Below are positions 25,017-33,573 of a stretch of 52,030 bases of DNA, piece by piece (within the stretch, counting starts at the first letter, position 1; every line of letters starts with the position of its first letter). The notes below the pieces were generated by a model. It was not told the origin of the DNA, searched no databases, and saw only the letters and a list, made by a program, of their open reading frames with translations. This stretch comes from Candidatus Thorarchaeota archaeon. Its GTDB lineage: Archaea > Asgardarchaeota > Thorarchaeia > Thorarchaeales > Thorarchaeaceae. The stretch covers positions 1-52,030 of the forward strand of contig RDNZ01000010.1 of assembly GCA_011364905.1 (NCBI GenBank), written 5' to 3'. The translations under genes were made by a program, and so were the position numbers.

Positions 25017-25682
25017 TCACTTCATGGTCTTGACCCATTCGATGACTGGTTGACAAAGCTCCTTGATTCGCTCCTTCTCCTCGTTCATCGGTCCGGGTTT
25101 CCAACCGTCTGCCGGCTCGAAGTGCCAGTCGGTGACTGTGCCCTGTCGCTCTTTCTTCGGTTTCCAGACGACCTTGACAGGCATTCCGAAGTCAGCCTCC
25201 CAGGGCTCGATTCCTCGAAGCTCATTCGCGATGGCAGTCTTGCAACCGTCAACGATGACGTAGGCAAGAATGAAGGGGAGTCGTTTCAGTGAAGACTTTC
25301 CGCTCCACCCAGCAACCGTGAAGGTATGGACAATTCCTTCCTCCTTGAGTTGAATCCATTCGGTCTTCTCAAGATTGTCGTCAAGGTTCCAGCAGTTCAC
25401 CCTGGGTGGGAAGAACTTGTCACCGCACTTGGGACACTTTGTACCCCAGAACTCGCCATCTACGAAGCCCTTGCCGAGCTTGGAAACCTCTGCGTACTTC
25501 CAGTAGTACAACTGGTCGTAGTGGAGGTAGACCTTGAACTGCTCCTCTTTCGAGTCCCAGTCGTAACCCATGAAACCGATACCGGTCTCTTCGACATTGC
25601 CACGGAACTCATCCGAGTGCTTGTCATCCCACTCAACATCGGTGTGACCGGGAATCTTGTGTAGTCTCTTGTCATTGGTCAT
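25017..25682 (-). CDS. DUF35 (zinc ribbon plus OB-fold) acyl-CoA-associated protein
   Basis: The 221-residue protein has an N-terminal helical part, a rubredoxin-like zinc ribbon around CPKCGDKFFPPRVNCW, and an OB-fold (EWIQLKEEGIVHTFTVAGWS onward). DUF35 proteins pair with thiolases or thiolase-like aldolases and help channel acyl-CoA. Here the ribbon has only three of the usual four cysteines: the second CxxC reads CWNL. The start MTNDKRLHKIPGH follows the thiolase-like gene by two bases, so they form an operon. Its 3' end carries one copy of the 22-bp direct repeat. Confidence 0.9.
   Translation of the reverse strand: MTNDKRLHKIPGHTDVEWDDKHSDEFRGNVEETGIGFMGYDWDSKEEQFKVYLHYDQLYYWKYAEVSKLGKGFVDGEFWGTKCPKCGDKFFPPRVNCWNLDDNLEKTEWIQLKEEGIVHTFTVAGWSGKSSLKRLPFILAYVIVDGCKTAIANELRGIEPWEADFGMPVKVVWKPKKERQGTVTDWHFEPADGWKPGPMNEEKERIKELCQPVIEWVKTMK
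25021..25042 (-). repeat. 22-bp direct repeat, proximal copy (3' end of the DUF35 gene)
   Basis: Identical to 23545-23566 and covering the E-W-V-K-T-M-K codons. The two copies enclose 1.45 kb that holds the surface-protein fragment, the LamG-like gene and a hairpin. Confidence 0.8.
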
Positions 25683-25684
25683 CT

Positions 25685-26962
25685 TTATGGCCTCCTCAAG
25701 ATGAAGTTCGAGATACTGGTCCCAGTACCCGCATGACTATTAACAAGACCCGTGTTTGCATCCTTCACGTAGGTCTTGGAGCTCAAGTGTTTCTTTGGTG
25801 CGGTATCATTGAGATGATATGAACACTCTAGAGCACTCATGATTCCGGTGGCACCGACTGGATGTCCATAACCCATGAGCCCGCCGCCGACGTTTGTGGG
25901 GACCTCACCATCGAGGAATGTCTGCTTCTCACGGACGAACTCCTTGATGTTCTCCTTGTCGCACCAGTGAAGCGCCTTGTAGATCTGGGTCTCAGAGCTG
26001 CTGAACGCATCGTGAATCTCAGCAACATCAATCTCCTTCGCGGCCTTCTTGTACTCGATGCCAGCCATGTCATAGGCATCCTCTCCAGACTTCCGGCATG
26101 CTCCGAACTCTGTCATATCAGGATAGCCCTTGCCGTATAGCTTGTTCCAACCAGGGAAGTCAATACGGTCACCTGCACGGATTGTACAACTGCTGAGGCC
26201 AGCGCCTGCAATCTCAACATAGGTGTCTGGAGCATGTTTCTTTGCCCATTCTTCAGTCGTGACTAGAGCAAATGCGCCACCGCGACTCATCAGACAGCAG
26301 TCCAGTTTCTTTAGTGGATAGCTGATGAGACGGCTCTCCATGACATCCTCGACTGTGAGAGTTTTCTTGTAGTAGGGCGACTTGGGATTGGTATAGTCGC
26401 TTCTGTAAAACTGCGCACCGGGATTATCTGCGGCGTAGTTCCTGTTCTTCATTGCAGCAAGAGCGAAGTCTTCCTCAGTCAAGTCATTGTCTTTCATGAA
26501 CTTGTACGCCATGGCAGCATAGTAGATGGGATAGATCCCACCAGCAAGCGCTTCATACCGAGTGTCTGAGGCAAGCGCGATGAACTCGCTACCCTGTGAC
26601 TGGGTGACGTTGTCCATGGTCTCCCAGCCGTACACTCCGACTACATCAAAGAGCCCAGACTTCACAGCCATGAAAGCACCGAATAAGGCCGAGCCTCCGG
26701 TGTTTCCACCGTTTTCAATTCGCACGTGGGGCAATCCGACTAACCCAAGGTGGTCATGTACGATCCACTCAGGACAGAGCTGCTTGCCAAAGTGTACTGA
26801 GAAATGAGAATATACCATGAATTGTAGATCCTTGAGAGTAAAATCAGGGATTTCATGTTGGGTTTCCACAATACAGTTGGCAGCCATAGCCTCTGGCGTT
26901 ATATGCATGGGATAGTCGAAGGGTGTTGCAACACCACCTGCGATGCACACTTTTCGACTCAT
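25685..26962 (-). CDS. Thiolase-like protein lacking the catalytic cysteines
   Basis: The 425-residue protein has the thiolase/SCP2-thiolase layout: an N-terminal MSRKVCIAGGVATPF strand, and GGGLMGYGHPVGATGIM at about residue 362, with the active-site His of the GHP motif. At the nucleophile position, where thiolases have E-x-A-C-A-S-G, it reads ENGGNTGG, with Gly86 in place of Cys. Near the C-terminus, in place of C-x-G, it reads NSHAGTGTS. Condensation or thiolysis by the normal mechanism is therefore unlikely. With its DUF35 partner it resembles the Ltp2/ChsH2 type of aldolase, which also uses a thiolase fold without the cysteine. The substrate is unknown. Confidence 0.85.
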   Translation of the reverse strand: MSRKVCIAGGVATPFDYPMHITPEAMAANCIVETQHEIPDFTLKDLQFMVYSHFSVHFGKQLCPEWIVHDHLGLVGLPHVRIENGGNTGGSALFGAFMAVKSGLFDVVGVYGWETMDNVTQSQGSEFIALASDTRYEALAGGIYPIYYAAMAYKFMKDNDLTEEDFALAAMKNRNYAADNPGAQFYRSDYTNPKSPYYKKTLTVEDVMESRLISYPLKKLDCCLMSRGGAFALVTTEEWAKKHAPDTYVEIAGAGLSSCTIRAGDRIDFPGWNKLYGKGYPDMTEFGACRKSGEDAYDMAGIEYKKAAKEIDVAEIHDAFSSSETQIYKALHWCDKENIKEFVREKQTFLDGEVPTNVGGGLMGYGHPVGATGIMSALECSYHLNDTAPKKHLSSKTYVKDANTGLVNSHAGTGTSISNFILRRP

Positions 26963-27186
26963 AATATATCACTGAATCCTTGTTTGAACGCCGACCAAAA
27001 GGCGGCGATGCTAAGGTCAGAGAATTCTGGCTGGTACTTAACAGCTTCGGCATACCAAAATGAGCATAATCAGGGAATAATGCTGTCAGGAACAATGCAT
27101 GGTAGATGTTCAATCGACAAGTTTTGGGAACTCAACATGCCAATGCGCAGTAACCAATGCATAAAAATCCCAAGCCGCAGGTCAAA

Positions 27187-27693
27187 ATGATTGCCATGAA
27201 TGCCAAGGAACTAGTCCGAAGTCTTGCAGCATCTACGAGAGAGTGGCGTGAAAGAGCTCTTCAGAACCTCATGGATAATGGATGTAAGGACCTCTCCTAT
27301 AGACCTGAAACCGGAATGTCAGCATTTGGATGGCTTCTGGGACACCAAGCTGCGGCGTTCGACTATACACTGAACATGTTGATCAAAGAAGGAGAGCCTA
27401 GGAAGCCAGACCTCTTCTATTCCTACCGGGGCGACAGCAGCGACGATGGAAACTGGAAAGGGACTTCGCTTAAGGAGATCAACAACTACTACGACTTAGT
27501 GGAGAGCGAGTTTCTCAAGTATTTCGAACAATCTTCGGATGAAGAACTGGGCCGTGTTCTAGAAGGGGCCAACACTCCCGACTATTACCAAGGCAAGCGG
27601 GTCATTGATGCGATTACTGATATGTTTGCGCACCTTAACCACCACAATGGTCAACTGAGTGCAATCAAAGGTGACTGGTGTAAACCTAAGTGA
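27187..27693 (+). CDS. DinB-like (DUF664-type) four-helix protein
   Basis: The 168-residue protein fits the DinB/YfiT-like superfamily: an N-terminal helix (MNAKELVRSLAASTREWRER), the metal-binding His in FGWLLGHQAAAFDYTLNM and the distal HLNHHNGQLSAIKG. These supply the three-histidine metal site of DinB proteins, some of which are thiol-dependent transferases; the substrate here is unknown. ATG at 27187 is used; an ATG at 27157 lies in an A/T-rich GCATAAAAATCC element that looks more like a promoter. The gene is divergent from the thiolase-like gene over 224 bp. Confidence 0.72.
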   Translation: MIAMNAKELVRSLAASTREWRERALQNLMDNGCKDLSYRPETGMSAFGWLLGHQAAAFDYTLNMLIKEGEPRKPDLFYSYRGDSSDDGNWKGTSLKEINNYYDLVESEFLKYFEQSSDEELGRVLEGANTPDYYQGKRVIDAITDMFAHLNHHNGQLSAIKGDWCKPK

Positions 27694-27711
27694 AGAGAGC
27701 TCATTGACATT

Positions 27712-29217
27712 CTATGAGAGAAGCAAGTCCGGGACAAGAAGCTCAGCCTTGTCCTTGAGATAATGCATCCCAGTTTTCTCAGAGATGTCCAAGACCTGCT
27801 CTACTAGTTTTCTTGATTCTTTGACTCTACCTTGCTTGAATCTGAACTTGGCTAGAAGGAGTGTAGCCTGTGCTGCAGTGCCTGGAAGATCCTTCTCCTC
27901 AATGTGATCAAGCAATTTTCTCATCCAAGGTCCAGAAACTTCTAGGCTTGCACTTTCCTTCTTAGGTGAGATCAGATCTATCTCTACATCTACCATCTCG
28001 GTGAGCACAAAATGAATACGCGCTAAACCTTGAGAACGCTCAAAAACATCAAGAGCATTCCTAAAGGAAAAAATAGCAGTGGACAAGTCGCCTTGTTTTT
28101 TCGCTAGCAGACCCTCAAGAAAATGGATGTGCGCGAGGTTTGGTTCATCACCAGATTTTAGTGACGAGGCACGTGCCTTCTCCAAGCACTGACTAGCCTC
28201 ATCAATCCTATCGAGGAGAAGATATGCCCAAGTTCCTTGTATTTGGCATAATACTTCTGCGCGTTTCCCGTATTCGTGTCGACTTTCACGTATAGATTTC
28301 AAAGCTGTCTTTCCGTCACCCTTCTGATTGTAGATGCCAGAAATCACTAATCTCATGAAACCTACCGGAAGACCTTGGTCTGATCGATACACTACGCATT
28401 GATTCTGATAGTCTAACGCTTTCTCGAACTCCCCTCTCGCCATTGCAATATGACCTAGTTCATGCGGATAGCGCCATCTGCCAGATAATAATCCGAGTTC
28501 ATCAACTATTTCCTTCGCGATTTCTAGTAGACTGAGAGCTTCATTGAAGTTGAAATGTTTCATTTTGTTAGCTTTCTCCGTGAGAAGCCAATAAAGCACT
28601 TCTTGATCATCATATTTCTTTGCCTGAGAGATGGCCATGTCATCATATTTGATTGCTTCTTTGAGATTGCCTTCATTAGATAGACGCAAAGCCGTTATTC
28701 TGTGAACTTGTGAGAGAAAGAAACCATACTCCTCATCGTTCTCAATCTTTGAAGTCAAAATGCTTAGAGGCTCATTATCTACTGCTGCTTCAGGCATTTT
28801 AAAAATCTCAATCATAAAACGCCAGGCGATGTATATGTGACAAGCCATCCAATCATTCTCGACACGCTTCAATGCAGAAGACATGGCTCTCTGATACTTA
28901 CTCCATTCGACGTCTTCTTCTCCCGATCTGTGTGCTGCCACAAGACCAAAGAACTGGGTGAGTTCTGTCTTGATGTTTGCATCAATTAACTGTTTTAGAA
29001 AGTCGTACTTACCCTGATTATAGCAGTGATAATACGCAAAGTAAATTGCTAAATCAGGGAGCGATTCGCTTATTGCTCTCTCACAGAGTCGCTCAGCAAA
29101 ATCGTTGTAGTCTTTTGCTTCGTTCATGACCGATTGGAGAATACTCCTTGTTTCTTCATCCACATGTGGAAAACATGCAGTTATGGTCCCAATTGGCTTC
29201 ACACGCGATACCTTCAA
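27712..29217 (-). CDS. TPR-like helical repeat protein
   Basis: The 501-residue protein is almost wholly alpha-helical with repeated helix pairs in TPR style, such as NLKEAIKYDDMAISQAKKYD, GEFEKALDYQNQCVVYRS and GDLSTAIFSFRNALDVFERS at 20-40 residue intervals from about residue 190 onward. There is no signal peptide, membrane helix or recognisable enzymatic domain. It is presumably a cytoplasmic interaction scaffold. Start is TTG at 29217 (MKVSRVKPIG), without a clear ribosome binding site. It converges with the DinB-like gene, 18 bp apart. Confidence 0.75.
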   Translation of the reverse strand: MKVSRVKPIGTITACFPHVDEETRSILQSVMNEAKDYNDFAERLCERAISESLPDLAIYFAYYHCYNQGKYDFLKQLIDANIKTELTQFFGLVAAHRSGEEDVEWSKYQRAMSSALKRVENDWMACHIYIAWRFMIEIFKMPEAAVDNEPLSILTSKIENDEEYGFFLSQVHRITALRLSNEGNLKEAIKYDDMAISQAKKYDDQEVLYWLLTEKANKMKHFNFNEALSLLEIAKEIVDELGLLSGRWRYPHELGHIAMARGEFEKALDYQNQCVVYRSDQGLPVGFMRLVISGIYNQKGDGKTALKSIRESRHEYGKRAEVLCQIQGTWAYLLLDRIDEASQCLEKARASSLKSGDEPNLAHIHFLEGLLAKKQGDLSTAIFSFRNALDVFERSQGLARIHFVLTEMVDVEIDLISPKKESASLEVSGPWMRKLLDHIEEKDLPGTAAQATLLLAKFRFKQGRVKESRKLVEQVLDISEKTGMHYLKDKAELLVPDLLLS

Positions 29218-29417
29218 TCAACGAAACTGGTAATATTCGAACTAACTTGCTCATCAATCTTTTGAAGTCGAGAAAACACATGGTCCAATTGTTCAATTGT
29301 GATATCGCGCTCTAGCGAACAGGCGCCGATACTGGGGTCGGATAACTTCGCCGAGTCTCAACCAGACTGAAACAAAATCGATTAATGAAGGAATAAACAT
29401 CCAACGAACATTATTAG

Positions 29418-29726
29418 ATGCAAAAAACCGATAGTTTTGGTATGACCACTGACTCAGAGGAATTTGAGGACATTATTCGGGTCATCGAAGGGGTCCATTG
29501 CGCCAAGGGCCCCAAGGGATGCAAGAAATGTCAAGATGCGGGAATCCAGAACAAGCTCTGTCTGATTCGCATCTATAAAGAAGCCAGCGAAGAACCTCGC
29601 CCGGTCATTGAACTAGAGAGGGATGACCAGCAATATTTCACTTACGATGTTCTGAAGTGCTTCGACACCATGCAGGAGGCGCGGGACTACGCACTGGAAA
29701 ATGAGGTCTGGGATGTCGAATACTGA
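29418..29726 (+). CDS. Small cysteine-rich protein of unknown function
   Basis: The 102-residue protein has a cluster HCAKGPKGCKKCQ...NKLC (about residues 28-49), four to five cysteines plus a His that could bind zinc or a metal cluster, then a beta-rich part ending TMQEARDYALENEVWDVEY. It is not recognised. The start may be ATG 29418 or ATG 29442. Codon use and the ordered charge pattern look like a real gene. It precedes the 29789 gene by 62 bp on the same strand and may share its transcript. Confidence 0.6.
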   Translation: MQKTDSFGMTTDSEEFEDIIRVIEGVHCAKGPKGCKKCQDAGIQNKLCLIRIYKEASEEPRPVIELERDDQQYFTYDVLKCFDTMQEARDYALENEVWDVEY

Positions 29727-29788
29727 ATTACCACAGTGAAGCTGCAATAACCATACAGATATAGCGAAAACGGCACACCTAGGAACAC

Positions 29789-30289
29789 ATGAAGGATGAT
29801 GAGTGCATAGAAAGGGTCACAATAACCGTATTCCCGCCAATGTCAGGAATTGGCATCGTGGAAGCAGATCCTGTGGTTGAGGATGAAGATGCATGCGGAG
29901 ACACCTCATCTTCTGGAATCGCCGTAGATGTTTCAAAAGCAGATACAGTCGTGGTTAAACTGCAATCAGGGGATCCTATGCAGAAGATTAGCAGATTATT
30001 GGAGCAGGCCCAACGCAAGTTTGGTGAGAGTATTTGCATACGATGGGCAAGTTATGATAGTAAGGAGAAGCTCGATGATGCAGTAGAATGGTTGAATGCA
30101 GCTCTACGTGGGAGCGGAGATACCACTGTGTTAGACGAACATGGATTCTCTTCGTTTGTTGGAGCTTCAGCACCCATCTTGTCGATTAACAACAGACTCT
30201 CTTTTGTCGGCATGATCCCTAGTGAGAGCCAGTTTTTATCCAGAGTTGGAGCATCAATCAGGATTTTTGAGGAAGGCGCTGGTAATTAA
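29789..30289 (+). CDS. Protein of unknown function, 166 residues
   Basis: The protein starts MKDDECIERVTITVFPPMSG and has no signal peptide or membrane helix. An acidic loop (VVEDEDACGDTSSSG) interrupts two predicted alpha/beta parts; the second includes DPMQKISRLLEQAQRKFGES and ends with PSESQFLSRVGASIRIFEEG. I cannot place it in a family. Its stop is 11 bases from that of the arylsulfotransferase-like gene on the other strand. It may be cotranscribed with the small cysteine-rich gene upstream. Confidence 0.6.
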   Translation: MKDDECIERVTITVFPPMSGIGIVEADPVVEDEDACGDTSSSGIAVDVSKADTVVVKLQSGDPMQKISRLLEQAQRKFGESICIRWASYDSKEKLDDAVEWLNAALRGSGDTTVLDEHGFSSFVGASAPILSINNRLSFVGMIPSESQFLSRVGASIRIFEEGAGN

Positions 30290-30299
30290 GCTCTGATGT

Positions 30300-32393
30300 T
30301 CAATCAGAGGTTCTTAATCGTTTTACATGCAACCGTCCACTCTTTATTAGAATCACAACAACGACTGGAATTGCCACAGCTAGAGAGATTGTCAAGGGAA
30401 TTGCCAGACCCAAGAATCCTTGAGAGGAGGGGACTTCACCATAGATTAACAGTGTTCCAACCTGTTGTTCATTATTTGTTACGCTAATCTGAATATAGTT
30501 CACAGTGTTGGGGAGATCAGATAGTTCAATGTGGAAGTCATTGGGTTGCCAGTGAGGCAGGAATTCGAACGATTGGGAGTAGAACTCAGCCCCATTGACG
30601 ATGACCCTCAATGTTCCATTGGTTATCGCATCCACTTTGTAGCTATTCCATGTTGTTAGGTCCAGAGATAATGTCTTGGCTGTCAAGTCTAGATTCATTG
30701 TTTCATTATTTACATGTATCAGAGGAGCAGTATAGAATCGCTCAAGTCTGTGAGTCCAGTAGTAGGTGTTGTTCTCGCCAGGTACTCGGAGCTCCCAGGC
30801 AATCTCACCGCTTTTCGTGACCTCAGTGAGGATAACAGGGTCAGGCACGCTATTTGTTAATGCTTTATCAGCAAAGATGCCAATTGTGTTTCCATTCGGT
30901 AATCGGTCCGCATCACCGCCAGAGTCCTGAAAGTAGTATGACGTATTCTTGGGATCCCAAACCCATACCTCTTGCATTATCTGACTGGTTTCATTTACGG
31001 TAAACTCCACCATTCGAGAATATCCTTCATCGCTGCCGAAGGTCATTGTTGTCGGATGGTTAGGGTTGTAAAGATCATTATCGTAGATGATGAAGCGATT
31101 TGGTCCAATCTTTTCCAAACTATGAGGATGATGGAATATCGAGTCGACCTCATCCCCTGTGATGTTCAGTACTTTGAAGTCGCCCCATCGACCAGCCGCC
31201 CAAACAATGTTCTTGGTGTTCTTGTCGATTTTGAGAATCGTATCCAGATTTCGGACATTGAGGTATATCATGTTGTCTTCCTTGTCCCAGGTGAAGCTGT
31301 TTGAGTGCATCCAATCGGCCCCAGTCCTGAAGGTCTCATTGAGACCGAGGCTGGTGTGCATGGTGGCATTGAATGGATATTCATCCCGTCCATCCCATTG
31401 CCAAATAAGAGTGCCATTGCTGGTGTACTCGGACAGTACATCATAGAGCACAGGTCGGCCATCCCACATCTCGGAAGAGTAGGCGTTTTCGAGAACCAGA
31501 TATGTATCCGTCACTGGATTGTAATCCAACTCATGATGACCACCTGGGACTGGCAAGGTCACGACCGCACCAGTCCTGTAATTCCACAATTGAGCATTAC
31601 CTTCAGCTCCTCCCATGAGCACTGTAGTGGAGTTGATGAATTTGTGGACCCACTGAACAGTATTATCAAGTTCAGCTAGCACACGGCCTGCATGGTCAAT
31701 GACAACTAAATGGCCAACACCAAATGTGGAAGAGCCATTGTCAATTATTATCTCTGTACAAGGAAACAGAGTAAGACCTTGTTCGTATAATTCAGGGTGA
31801 TCCTGCGTGATGACGAACTTCAGAGATGTATCGACAAAATCAATACTTGTGCCCATAAGAGTCGAGGCGATGATCTGGGTCAATCGGTCTATCTTGAGTG
31901 CGTCACCTAAGGGACCGGTGAAGTCAAGGTTACCTTTTTGGAATGATGACACCGCAGTTTCTTGCTGGGTGAGAATTTGAATCATGGTGTCCAGGTTCAA
32001 AGTTATGTTAACGTCATATTCAGTAGGAGGAGTTGGACCAGTGTAAATGGTTAGGGCCCCTTCAGATGTTATGAACCAGAAATAACCAGAGCCAACCACA
32101 TCGAATACAGTTGTCTTGTCCCATCCTTGAACTATGTCATGCACAAGTGGAGAGTGGTCCGCAACATATTGAGATATGGTGATGAAGTCTTCTAGGTCAT
32201 TCCATGAAAATGTCCCTTCGGAGAGCTTGGTCTTCATGTCATCCCTGATCAAAATAATCTCCGCTGGAGCATCATCCAAGTTAAAGGGCTCTGGGGCTGG
32301 TGGATACAGAATGTTCATCAGAATTAATGCAGTGGGAATTGTTACTAAGAGAATAATCGTCACTGCAACGAGCCCTTTTGTTCGTCTTCGCAT
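30300..32393 (-). CDS. Arylsulfotransferase (ASST)-like membrane-anchored protein
   Basis: The 697-residue protein has an N-terminal signal anchor (LVAVTIILLVTIPTALIL) and a C-terminal membrane helix (LAIPLTISLAVAIPVVVVIL) with basic tail. The middle is a beta-propeller of ASST type with the His-bearing motifs GGHHELDYNP, DWMHSNSFTWD and FHHPHSLEKIG, and GDADRLPNGNT near the end of the propeller. In bacterial ASST, histidines at these sites transfer sulfate between phenols via a sulfo-histidine. Whether this archaeal relative does so is not shown. A separate beta-rich domain follows (NYIQISVTNNEQQ). ATG at 32393 is a natural start. Confidence 0.8.
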   Translation of the reverse strand: MRRRTKGLVAVTIILLVTIPTALILMNILYPPAPEPFNLDDAPAEIILIRDDMKTKLSEGTFSWNDLEDFITISQYVADHSPLVHDIVQGWDKTTVFDVVGSGYFWFITSEGALTIYTGPTPPTEYDVNITLNLDTMIQILTQQETAVSSFQKGNLDFTGPLGDALKIDRLTQIIASTLMGTSIDFVDTSLKFVITQDHPELYEQGLTLFPCTEIIIDNGSSTFGVGHLVVIDHAGRVLAELDNTVQWVHKFINSTTVLMGGAEGNAQLWNYRTGAVVTLPVPGGHHELDYNPVTDTYLVLENAYSSEMWDGRPVLYDVLSEYTSNGTLIWQWDGRDEYPFNATMHTSLGLNETFRTGADWMHSNSFTWDKEDNMIYLNVRNLDTILKIDKNTKNIVWAAGRWGDFKVLNITGDEVDSIFHHPHSLEKIGPNRFIIYDNDLYNPNHPTTMTFGSDEGYSRMVEFTVNETSQIMQEVWVWDPKNTSYYFQDSGGDADRLPNGNTIGIFADKALTNSVPDPVILTEVTKSGEIAWELRVPGENNTYYWTHRLERFYTAPLIHVNNETMNLDLTAKTLSLDLTTWNSYKVDAITNGTLRVIVNGAEFYSQSFEFLPHWQPNDFHIELSDLPNTVNYIQISVTNNEQQVGTLLIYGEVPSSQGFLGLAIPLTISLAVAIPVVVVILIKSGRLHVKRLRTSD

Positions 32394-32442
32394 GGAGTGC
32401 TCACAGGTTGATGGTGTTTAAAAGCCTAATCTTAAAATTATG

Positions 32443-33429
32443 TCATTCGGAGTGTTTTATGAGGATTGATTCAAGTTCATCTTTGGTGATGTTGCCTCCA
32501 CTCACAACCGCAACAACATGCTTTCCCATGAATTCGCTGCTTTTTTCTAGAATAAATGCGGTTGAGGTGGCTCCTGCTCCTTCCACCAGTAACTGCTCCT
32601 GCTGATAGAGAACTCGCATCGCATTAAGGATTGACTCTTCTTTCACCAGAACGACTCGGTCAACTTTCTCTTGGATTATATCAAGAGTGATCGAATCTGG
32701 CTCAACACCTCCCATCAAGCCTTGCGCAAGTGAGTCAGATTCTTTCGAATCAACCCAGTGTCCAGCTTTCCAAGACTCATACACCTCTGGAGAAACCTCA
32801 GATTGAACGCCAATGACCTCTGTGTTCGGTTTTGCGGCTTTGATAGCTATAGCAATACCTGAGATGAGACCTCCACCTCCGATTGGCACAATCACTGAAT
32901 CGATGGAATCGAGCTGCTCTGTGAGTTCAAGACCAGACGTGCCAGCCCCTGCGATAATCATAGGATCACTGTAGGGACTTACGTAAGTCAAACTCCGTTC
33001 TGCAGCCAGTTTTCTCGCACGAGTTTCAATATGTGCATAGTCTACATCTTGTATGACTTGCACGCCAGCATCAAGCATTTTCTTCAGTTTCACTTCAGAC
33101 GCTTCTGTAGGGAATACGACTGCAGCCGAAATTCCAAGTTGTGATGCAGCGAAAGCAGTGCCGAGTCCATGATTACCTGTGGAGGCGGTTATCACTCCTT
33201 TTGCGACCTCATCTTTTCCAAGTGTCATCAATCGGTTCAAAGCACCTCTGACCTTGAACGACCCCGTGACCTGTACATTCTCCAACTTCAGATGCACAGA
33301 GCCTCCTATCAACTCACTAAGATATTGGGAACGGTGGACTGGGGTTAGTTTAATGTAGTCTTTAATCCGCTCCCGTGCTTGTTCAATATCACGAAGTGAA
33401 ACCACTGAACTATCTCCCGTTGACACCAT
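32443..33429 (-). CDS. Threonine dehydratase/serine racemase-type PLP enzyme
   Basis: The 328-residue protein is a fold-type II PLP enzyme. GSFKVRGALNRL at about residues 57-68 holds the Schiff-base Lys, STGNHGLGTAFAA contacts the substrate carboxylate and GGGGLISGIAIA binds the PLP phosphate. Length without a C-terminal ACT regulatory domain points to a catabolic threonine ammonia-lyase or serine racemase/dehydratase. ATG at 33429 is used; a TTG four codons upstream is an alternative. It is 49 bp upstream of the arylsulfotransferase-like gene on the same strand, so the two may be cotranscribed, although no functional link is obvious. Confidence 0.88.
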   Translation of the reverse strand: MVSTGDSSVVSLRDIEQARERIKDYIKLTPVHRSQYLSELIGGSVHLKLENVQVTGSFKVRGALNRLMTLGKDEVAKGVITASTGNHGLGTAFAASQLGISAAVVFPTEASEVKLKKMLDAGVQVIQDVDYAHIETRARKLAAERSLTYVSPYSDPMIIAGAGTSGLELTEQLDSIDSVIVPIGGGGLISGIAIAIKAAKPNTEVIGVQSEVSPEVYESWKAGHWVDSKESDSLAQGLMGGVEPDSITLDIIQEKVDRVVLVKEESILNAMRVLYQQEQLLVEGAGATSTAFILEKSSEFMGKHVVAVVSGGNITKDELESILIKHSE

Positions 33430-33573
33430 ACTGAGAATCAAAGAGGTATATGTGAGAGTTCATTCATAAATACCTAAGAACCTTGTCAAAATAGTTGCCA
33501 ATTGCCAAGACTTAACTTGCGGAATCTTCAGGGTCGTGTTCAGTACTATAATTGAAAACTGAGGAAAGGACTA

